From contig CAJXDY010000004.1 of assembly GCA_913052135.1 (NCBI GenBank), positions 1-64,000 on the forward strand: DNA of 64,000 nt, read 5' to 3'. Positions 61,816 through 64,000 of this stretch are shown here, piece by piece. A model generated the notes under the pieces. The model worked only from the letters and a program-made list of their open reading frames with translations, did not search any database and was not told the DNA's origin. Position numbers and translations under genes: made by a program. Source of the DNA: UBA8106 sp913052135. GTDB lineage: Bacteria; Acidobacteriota; Vicinamibacteria; Vicinamibacterales; UBA823. Every line of letters starts with the position of its first letter. The first letter of the stretch is position 1.

Positions 61816-63072
61816 ATGATTCTTAACGTGACTGAACTCAAGCTGCATCGAACCATCGGCGTCTCGGTTGGCGACGTGCAAATTGGCGGTGGCGCCCCCA
61901 TTGCAGTTCAGTCGATGACGAGCACAGACACGGCTAACATAGCTGCTACAGCTGAACAAAGCATGGAGCTGGCGCAAGCAGGATCGGAGCTCGTGCGAAT
62001 TACCGTAAATGTCCCTCCTGCAGCTCTGGCCGTACCTGAAATTAAACGTCGTCTGAAGCAAGAGGGCTTCACAACGCCCCTTATAGGCGACTTCCATTAC
62101 AACGGTCACCAATTATTAGCTCGTTACCCTGAGTGCGCCCGTGCGCTTGATAAATATCGAATTAACCCGGGAAACGTTGGCACCGGTGATCGCCGAGACG
62201 AACAATTCACGGCCATTTGTAAAATCGCCAAAAACCATGGAAAGGCGATTCGCATTGGAGTAAATGGTGGTTCGCTTGACCAAGAATTGGTTACAGCCAA
62301 AATGCAGGAAAACACAGTTCGAGATCTTGGCCAGTCGTCAGAGGAAATCATTAACGAATGTATGGTGGTCTCTGCCGTACGATCAACTGAACTCGCAATA
62401 GCTGCAGGGTTGAAACAGGATCAGATCATTATTTCTTGCAAAGTGTCTCGACCGCGTGACCTGTGTAGTATTTACCGAACCCTCTCAAAAAAGACTGATC
62501 AACCATTACATCTTGGACTAACCGAAGCGGGGATGGGCATTCGAGGTCTCGTGTGGTCGGCGTCGACAATGGGCATCCTTTTGCAAGAAGGAATTGGCGA
62601 CACCATTCGGGTCTCACTCACTCCGAAGCCTAATGGCGACCGTCGCGAAGAGGTTTATGCTGCGTGCGAACTATTACAGGCGCTTGGACTTCGTTCATTC
62701 GCACCGAGCGTAACGGCCTGCCCAGGATGCGGACGAACTACCAGCACGACGTTTCAAGCCCTTGCTGAATGTATTCAGGATTACGTACGTACAATGATGC
62801 CAGAATGGAAACTGAAATTTGAAGGAGCTGAAACTTTGACATTGGCTGTGATGGGGTGTGTCGTTAACGGACCAGGCGAATCGAAGGCAGCAAACATTGG
62901 GATTAGTCTTCCTGGAACGGGCGAGGCTCCAACGTGCCCAGTCTACGTCGATGGTCAACATGTCACAACACTGCGTGGGGAACACAATGAATTATTCGAT
63001 CAGTTTAAACACTTGATCGACGATTACGTCGTGACACACTACATTAAGAAAAACGCTCACGCCCAATCCTAG
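61816..63072 (+). CDS. ispG: 4-hydroxy-3-methylbut-2-enyl-diphosphate synthase IspG
   Basis: 418 residues, the short bacterial form. Converts the cyclic diphosphate MEcPP to HMBPP in the MEP isoprenoid pathway using a 4Fe-4S cluster. N-terminal TIM barrel: APIAVQSMTSTDTANIAAT, LIGDFHYNGHQLL, YRINPGNVG and RIGVNGGSLD. Cluster ligands are C302 and C305 (CPGCGRTTSTTF) and C348 (VMGCVVNGPGESK), with the adjacent conserved glutamate. It follows hemL by 137 nt and may have its own promoter; none is clear. Confidence 0.96.
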   Translation: MILNVTELKLHRTIGVSVGDVQIGGGAPIAVQSMTSTDTANIAATAEQSMELAQAGSELVRITVNVPPAALAVPEIKRRLKQEGFTTPLIGDFHYNGHQLLARYPECARALDKYRINPGNVGTGDRRDEQFTAICKIAKNHGKAIRIGVNGGSLDQELVTAKMQENTVRDLGQSSEEIINECMVVSAVRSTELAIAAGLKQDQIIISCKVSRPRDLCSIYRTLSKKTDQPLHLGLTEAGMGIRGLVWSASTMGILLQEGIGDTIRVSLTPKPNGDRREEVYAACELLQALGLRSFAPSVTACPGCGRTTSTTFQALAECIQDYVRTMMPEWKLKFEGAETLTLAVMGCVVNGPGESKAANIGISLPGTGEAPTCPVYVDGQHVTTLRGEHNELFDQFKHLIDDYVVTHYIKKNAHAQS

Positions 63073-63107
63073 TAATAATTTTCTCTCGACTTTTTTCGTT
63101 TCCAATA

Positions 63108-63947
63108 ATGGCTATTCGGCTTATCGCGATCGATATTGATGGCACACTAACCAACAGTCACGGTGAAATACCCCGGGTGAACCACCTTGCCATTAACCAT
63201 GCTCTGGACCGCGGGATTAAAATCGCACTAGCTACGGGACGATCTTTTCACCACACGCGTTTAATCTCTGACAATCTGCACCACTCGGTAAAGCTTATCC
63301 TGAATAATGGTGCACTTATTAAGTCCTCGAGTGGTGAAACACTTGAACGCTGTGTTATACCCAAGGCTACAGCCGCTTACATCATTGAAGCGACGCGTGC
63401 AGCACGTGAGGGCGTGTTAATGATGTTTGACGAGCCCGAAAAATACGAACTTGTAGCTGAAGGGATTGATTGGAATCACCCAAATCGACAGACCTACTAC
63501 GAACTGCATCAATCAATTATTCTAGAAGTTGACTCGTTACTCGACGCATTATCACATGATCCGATCCAAGTAAGTTTCAATGGTAGCGTTGACGCCATGC
63601 GCGCACTGGCCGAAGTATTGACTAGCTTACCTAGAGCACGCGAATTTTCACACACCCTCACCGAGTACGTACATCGAGATTTTTCACTCCTGGACGTCCT
63701 GCCGGCTGGATGCTCGAAAGGCGCAACACTGCAGCGCTTAGCGAAACGGCTTGCGATAAGTCGAGACGAAATTATGGCAATTGGTGACAACCTGAATGAT
63801 CGTGACATGCTCGAATTCGCGGGACTAGCGATTGTTATGGGTAACGCCGTCCCAGAGCTGAAAGCACGTGGCTGGCCAGTCACCGGCAATCACGATGACG
63901 GTGGACTCGCAACAGCTATGGAACAGTTTGTCTTTCAATCCATGTGA
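63108..63947 (+). CDS. Cof-type HAD-superfamily phosphatase
   Basis: 279 residues. Motif I is D9-I-D11-G-T (IAIDIDGTLTNSHGEIP), motif II the serine/threonine in ALATGRSFHH, motif III K (GCSKGATLQRLAKRL), motif IV GDNLNDRDMLEFAG. The C2-type cap between motifs II and III places it in the Cof/YbiV group that dephosphorylates sugar phosphates, flavin or PLP-type substrates. The actual substrate is not predictable. It starts 35 nt after ispG. The ~50 bases beyond its stop hold nothing visible before the window ends. Confidence 0.92.
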   Translation: MAIRLIAIDIDGTLTNSHGEIPRVNHLAINHALDRGIKIALATGRSFHHTRLISDNLHHSVKLILNNGALIKSSSGETLERCVIPKATAAYIIEATRAAREGVLMMFDEPEKYELVAEGIDWNHPNRQTYYELHQSIILEVDSLLDALSHDPIQVSFNGSVDAMRALAEVLTSLPRAREFSHTLTEYVHRDFSLLDVLPAGCSKGATLQRLAKRLAISRDEIMAIGDNLNDRDMLEFAGLAIVMGNAVPELKARGWPVTGNHDDGGLATAMEQFVFQSM

Positions 63948-64000
63948 GTCCCAAGTACAAGATCAGGATTTATGAACATCACTTGGTAGCCAGTTAGCTA

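Noticed and set aside
61741..62112. 123-codon minus-strand frame opposite ispG
   Set aside because: Antisense to well-supported ispG codons, no homologous motif.

Overview
The window is a stretch of bacterial chromosome made almost entirely of housekeeping genes. Gene density is high, GC is roughly 50% by eye, and most genes sit in tightly coupled operons. The gene at 53543-54496 encodes a von Willebrand A protein of the 'VWFA-related Acidobacterial' type. Together with a fused branched-chain 2-oxoacid dehydrogenase E1, a CobA-HemD fusion and a PASTA-bearing FtsI, this suggests an Acidobacteriota-like organism; that placement is an inference. DNPR in MurE implies meso-diaminopimelate peptidoglycan. 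No rRNA, CRISPR, prophage, transposase or defence gene was seen.

Layout. 1-1349: a tetratricopeptide-repeat frame open at the window edge whose first ~38 codons look like a heptosyltransferase (possible chimera), then yggS. 1420-5152 (-): lepA-lepB and citrate synthase. 5249-6016: a lone larB. 6345-12386 (+): mutS2, dnaG and rpoD, then a tRNA with a CAT anticodon. 12748-14353 (+): zinc-ribbon coiled-coil protein, RNase HI-like protein and acpS. 14367-16109 (-): a B12-binding radical SAM protein. 16323-32930 (-): a near-complete division and cell wall (dcw) cluster, transcribed mraZ-rsmH-ftsL-ftsI-murE-murF-mraY-murD-ftsW-murG-murC-ftsQ-ftsA-ftsZ, with a consensus-like promoter and four 10-bp-phased MraZ boxes in front of mraZ. 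It lacks murB and ddl, and a 136-bp inverted-repeat element sits between murD and ftsW.

33168-37828 (+): a YchF-like NTPase, a nucleotide-sugar epimerase, the lipid II flippase murJ and a rhomboid protease. 37880-41640: a cupin protein, the fused 2-oxoacid dehydrogenase E1 with a structured leader, and an EamA transporter. 41694-53200 (-): a bioenergetic block reading nuoA-C-D-H-J-K-L-M-N then atpZ-atpI-atpB-atpE. Every complex I subunit that carries an Fe-S cluster (NuoB, E, F, G, I) is absent from this block, and the c subunit carries most of a sodium-binding signature. 53543-63947 (+): the VWA protein, then a tetrapyrrole operon (ccsA/hemX-hemA-hemC-cobA/hemD-hemB and hemL) giving glutamyl-tRNA to uroporphyrinogen III and precorrin-2, then ispG and a HAD phosphatase.

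Functionally the genes cover envelope growth (precursor synthesis, flipping, polymerisation, Z-ring), replication and transcription initiation, respiration and ATP synthesis, and heme and isoprenoid precursor supply. I found no convincing undescribed multi-gene system. The points most worth checking are the dcw repeat element, the Fe-S-free nuo operon, the sodium-like c-ring and the chimeric left edge.
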